In this document: piece after piece, positions 20,874 through 22,440 of the stretch
Position numbering within the stretch: position 1 is the first letter of the stretch
How the letters are laid out: every line of letters begins with the position of its first letter
IMG/VR virus record: IMGVR_UViG_3300046011_011399
Location: 1-22,440 of that record
Length of the DNA stretch: 22,440 nucleotides
Strand: one strand, 5' to 3'
DNA from: a virus
Translations under genes and position numbers: made by a program
The notes under the pieces: generated by a model
Seen by the model: only the letters and a program-made list of their open reading frames with translations
The model's database searches: none
What the model was told of the DNA's origin: nothing

Positions 20874-21818
20874 TTAGGAAGAATGCACTTTATTGCAAAG
20901 ATCTTGTTTATCGTTGTAGGGACACCATTTACATGATTTTTCACCTGCATTTTTAAGATACGACTTTATTTGTGGTTTACCAACTTCATCAAAACAATCC
21001 TTAACAAAGGCTTCAAAGTTATCTATTGCTTGTTTTCGTTTATTTTTTCCACTAGCGGGTCTGAATGACTGAAGCCTGGGAATAGGGTATTCAGCTTGTT
21101 CATAGATTTTGCGCTTAACGATGAAGAATTCAACTTCGATTTGTTCAACATCCCATCCGAATTGTCTTGCGAAATACTCTTTGTATAGTAGGACTTGAGC
21201 AGTTTTTTGATCGTCTCTTTTTTCGTTGTCACTCCATCCACGAGTCGACGTTTTGATGTCATATATATAAACTTTATTTAAACTTTCATCATATAAAGCA
21301 AAATCAATAAATGCCTTATAGTAGATATTATTATCTATCTTTAGTAATAGAGGTAACTCTATACCTAATAATTTAGTTCTGCGAATAGTGAATATTTGAT
21401 TTCTTTTTGGTTTAAGCCATCTTAATATTGCTATACCATCATCAAAGAATTCACTCATCTGCTCAGCATCAGTAAAATGAGCACCTGCGGCTTTATACTC
21501 TTTAGCATATACTTCTCTAAATCGCTCTTGAAATAATGATTCAAGATCCATTTTATCAGCAGCCGCTCCACTTTCCTCATACATTGTTGTAATATATGCT
21601 TGTAGTGTTTCATGAAATGCCGTACCAAATACAGTATGAATACTAGCTTGGTATGGTTGCTTATTCTCTACATAAGTAAGATACCACTTATGAGGGCAAG
21701 AAGCCCAAAGTGAATATTGAGAATAAGAAACGCTTTTTTGAAAAGCGTGATTTATTTCTGGTGGCTGATAATTCTTTATTTTAAGTTCAATTTCAGATAA
21801 CTTTTTCTTGGCTGCCAC
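20874..21818 (-). CDS. PD-(D/E)XK nuclease with Fe-S-type cysteines (AddB/Cas4-like)
   Basis: This 314-residue protein starts with GTG at 21818, since no upstream or nearby ATG fits. SYSQYSLWASCPHKWYLTYV (31-50) supplies the first cysteine (C41). GTAFHE (65-70) carries the H69 typical of RecB-family nucleases. YKAFIDFAL (167-175) gives D172, and YIYDIKTS (184-191) the D187-I-K189 active site. QKTAQVLLYKEYF (204-216) matches the QxxxY motif. C296, C299 and C308 at the C-terminus complete a four-Cys Fe-S site like those in AddB and Cas4. It probably processes DNA ends during phage recombination, replication or host DNA breakdown. It overlaps the MazG-like gene by 26 nt and lies next to the clamp-loader gene, which supports a replication role. 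There is no evidence for a CRISPR link. Confidence 0.83.
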   Translation of the reverse strand: MAAKKKLSEIELKIKNYQPPEINHAFQKSVSYSQYSLWASCPHKWYLTYVENKQPYQASIHTVFGTAFHETLQAYITTMYEESGAAADKMDLESLFQERFREVYAKEYKAAGAHFTDAEQMSEFFDDGIAILRWLKPKRNQIFTIRRTKLLGIELPLLLKIDNNIYYKAFIDFALYDESLNKVYIYDIKTSTRGWSDNEKRDDQKTAQVLLYKEYFARQFGWDVEQIEVEFFIVKRKIYEQAEYPIPRLQSFRPASGKNKRKQAIDNFEAFVKDCFDEVGKPQIKSYLKNAGEKSCKWCPYNDKQDLCNKVHSS

Positions 21819-22092
21819 TTATTATGTATTCTTGTTTAATTTTTTCTAAATATAAAATAGCATCCATGTGTTCTTGCTTTGCATGCTCAATCCAGTCTAA
21901 TAAATCTAAATCAGTACGATCTAGATCAACACCGTATTTTGCTTTACCTTTTTTAGAACGTTCAATAAATTGGTCAATAATTGAACTTACTATCGAATCT
22001 GGTTTAAATGGTTGTGGAGTATCTTCTTGTTGTTTTTCCATTTCAATTAAATACTCTCTATATGCTTTTGAGCTGTCTATATACTTACCCAT
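21793..22092 (-). CDS. Small MazG-like (nucleotide pyrophosphohydrolase-like) phage protein
   Basis: This 99-residue protein has SIVSSIIDQFIERSKKGKAKYGVDLDRTD (33-61), with the 'R...G..KYG' pattern, and LLDWIEHAKQEHMDAILYLEKI (64-85). There HAKQEHMDA recalls the helix pair of small all-alpha nucleotide pyrophosphohydrolases, which place acidic residues in an ExxE...ExxD arrangement. The match is partial: only E75 and D78 fit clearly. Such proteins may remove unwanted nucleotides during phage replication. It lies between the clamp-loader and nuclease genes, overlapping the former by 8 nt. It could alternatively be a non-enzymatic relative. The T4-like phage association is clear from its neighbours; the activity is not. 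Confidence 0.55.
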   Translation of the reverse strand: MGKYIDSSKAYREYLIEMEKQQEDTPQPFKPDSIVSSIIDQFIERSKKGKAKYGVDLDRTDLDLLDWIEHAKQEHMDAILYLEKIKQEYIISGSQEKVI

Positions 22093-22432
22093 TAATCTGA
22101 TTTATTATGTTTTCTAGTTCTTCTTTAGGAAGCATATTAATATATTCTTTAGCTTCATGTTTGCTAACTTCATAATAAGTAGCAACTGCTTCTACTTGAT
22201 CAGCTTTATATTCTTTTTTATTCTTAGCTTTAATGTATTTAAGGTACTTATATTGTTTAGGAATAAGGTCCTTATATAAATTATAAAGGTATTCACCCTT
22301 CATTTGCCAAGTATTCTTTTGAATATAATTAACTACTTCACAGTAATCAGGATCCATACTTAAATAACGGTTGATCATCCAGTTATTCCAACCTTCATCA
22401 CCTAAGTAGGGTCCTTTATTTGTAGTATCCAT
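22085..22432 (-). CDS. 62: T4 gp62-like sliding-clamp-loader small subunit (start near window edge)
   Basis: This 115-residue helical protein follows the gp62 pattern of T4-like phages. NRYLSMDPDYCEVVNYIQ (21-38) parallels the T4 'NALSQFPECMPAVYAMN' segment. YLYNLYKDLIPKQYKYLKYIKA (48-69) parallels the 'FNYLMAAVPRGKRYGKWAK' region, and VATYYEVSKHEAKEYINMLP (83-102) the 'LAKRYQVNTNDAINYKSIL' region. In T4, gp62 and the ATPase gp44 load the sliding clamp gp45 at primer ends. It is shorter than T4 gp62 (187), nearer the size I would expect in marine relatives. The ATG at 22432 is taken as the start, but only 8 bases remain upstream, so an earlier start cannot be excluded. This is the best evidence for a T4-like phage; gp44 would be expected just beyond the edge. 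Confidence 0.65.
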   Translation of the reverse strand: MDTTNKGPYLGDEGWNNWMINRYLSMDPDYCEVVNYIQKNTWQMKGEYLYNLYKDLIPKQYKYLKYIKAKNKKEYKADQVEAVATYYEVSKHEAKEYINMLPKEELENIINQING

Positions 22433-22440
22433 CTCTCTTC

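Noticed and set aside
21023-21262. A 79-residue minus-strand frame inside the nuclease gene (and an 81-residue one at 18000-18245)
   Set aside because: Both are out-of-frame readings inside strong enzyme genes, with biased low-complexity composition.
20874-21818. Cas4 nuclease implying a CRISPR system
   Set aside because: No cas genes or repeats are nearby, and the replication-gene neighbourhood fits a phage AddB-like nuclease better.

Overview
The window reads as part of a T4-like (myovirus-type) phage genome, most likely aquatic. All genes lie on the minus strand, so transcription runs from high to low coordinates. They are packed tightly: most junctions overlap or are a few bases apart, and the two longest gaps are 33 and 35 nt. 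The DNA is very AT-rich. No rRNA, tRNA, CRISPR, transposase or integrase was seen, and no stretch over 300 nt lacks a gene. The phage assignment rests mainly on the right edge: a gp62-like clamp-loader small subunit (22085-22432), a small MazG-like protein and a PD-(D/E)XK nuclease with four Fe-S-type cysteines. The host is unresolved. Start codons are mostly preceded by A/T-rich DNA without a Shine-Dalgarno sequence, which would suit a Bacteroidetes host but does not prove it. A bacterial O-antigen locus that picked up phage genes is the main alternative.

Layout in transcription order. (1) 22432-20874: replication and nucleotide-metabolism genes. (2) 20840-20646: a small ribbon-helix-helix-like protein behind an AT-rich promoter-like motif. 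(3) 20635-16885: two GT4-type glycosyltransferases, a zinc-ribbon protein and a GT2 glycosyltransferase. (4) 16888-15737: a helical protein of unknown function, a HldE-C/TagD-like nucleotidylyltransferase and a sugar-type cupin. (5) 15733-12262, 'module B': an E1/RfbH-type Fe-S sugar 3-dehydratase, an RmlB-type 4,6-dehydratase and a half-size pyruvate-dehydrogenase-E1-like alpha/beta pair. (6) 12262-7642: two extended SDR sugar enzymes, a GT10 (fucosyltransferase-like) enzyme and two probable glycosyltransferases. A second copy of the promoter-like motif sits at 9560-9572. (7) 7645-3312, 'module A': a B12-binding radical SAM enzyme, a second E1-like alpha/beta pair, a ColD-type 3-dehydratase without Fe-S cysteines and an RmlC-like epimerase. 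(8) 3312-1: adenine phosphoribosyltransferase, an MTA/SAH-nucleosidase-like protein, a HldE-N-type kinase and an FkbM methyltransferase fused to a glycosyltransferase-like domain that runs off the left edge.

Together the genes look like a phage-borne factory for an unusual glycan. RmlB, RmlC and the two His-type dehydratases would make 3,6-dideoxy-4-keto sugars. The two thiamine-diphosphate E1-like pairs could add two-carbon branches, as PDH-like pairs are reported to do for the branched sugars of avilamycin and aldgamycin. The radical SAM and FkbM enzymes could methylate, and at least seven glycosyltransferase-like proteins could assemble the product. The nucleosidase and Apt could recycle the adenine-containing by-products of SAM chemistry. 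The most novel feature is the twin arrangement: two diverged alpha/beta TPP pairs, each next to its own 3-dehydratase. Whether the glycan decorates the virion, the phage DNA or the host surface cannot be read from the sequence.
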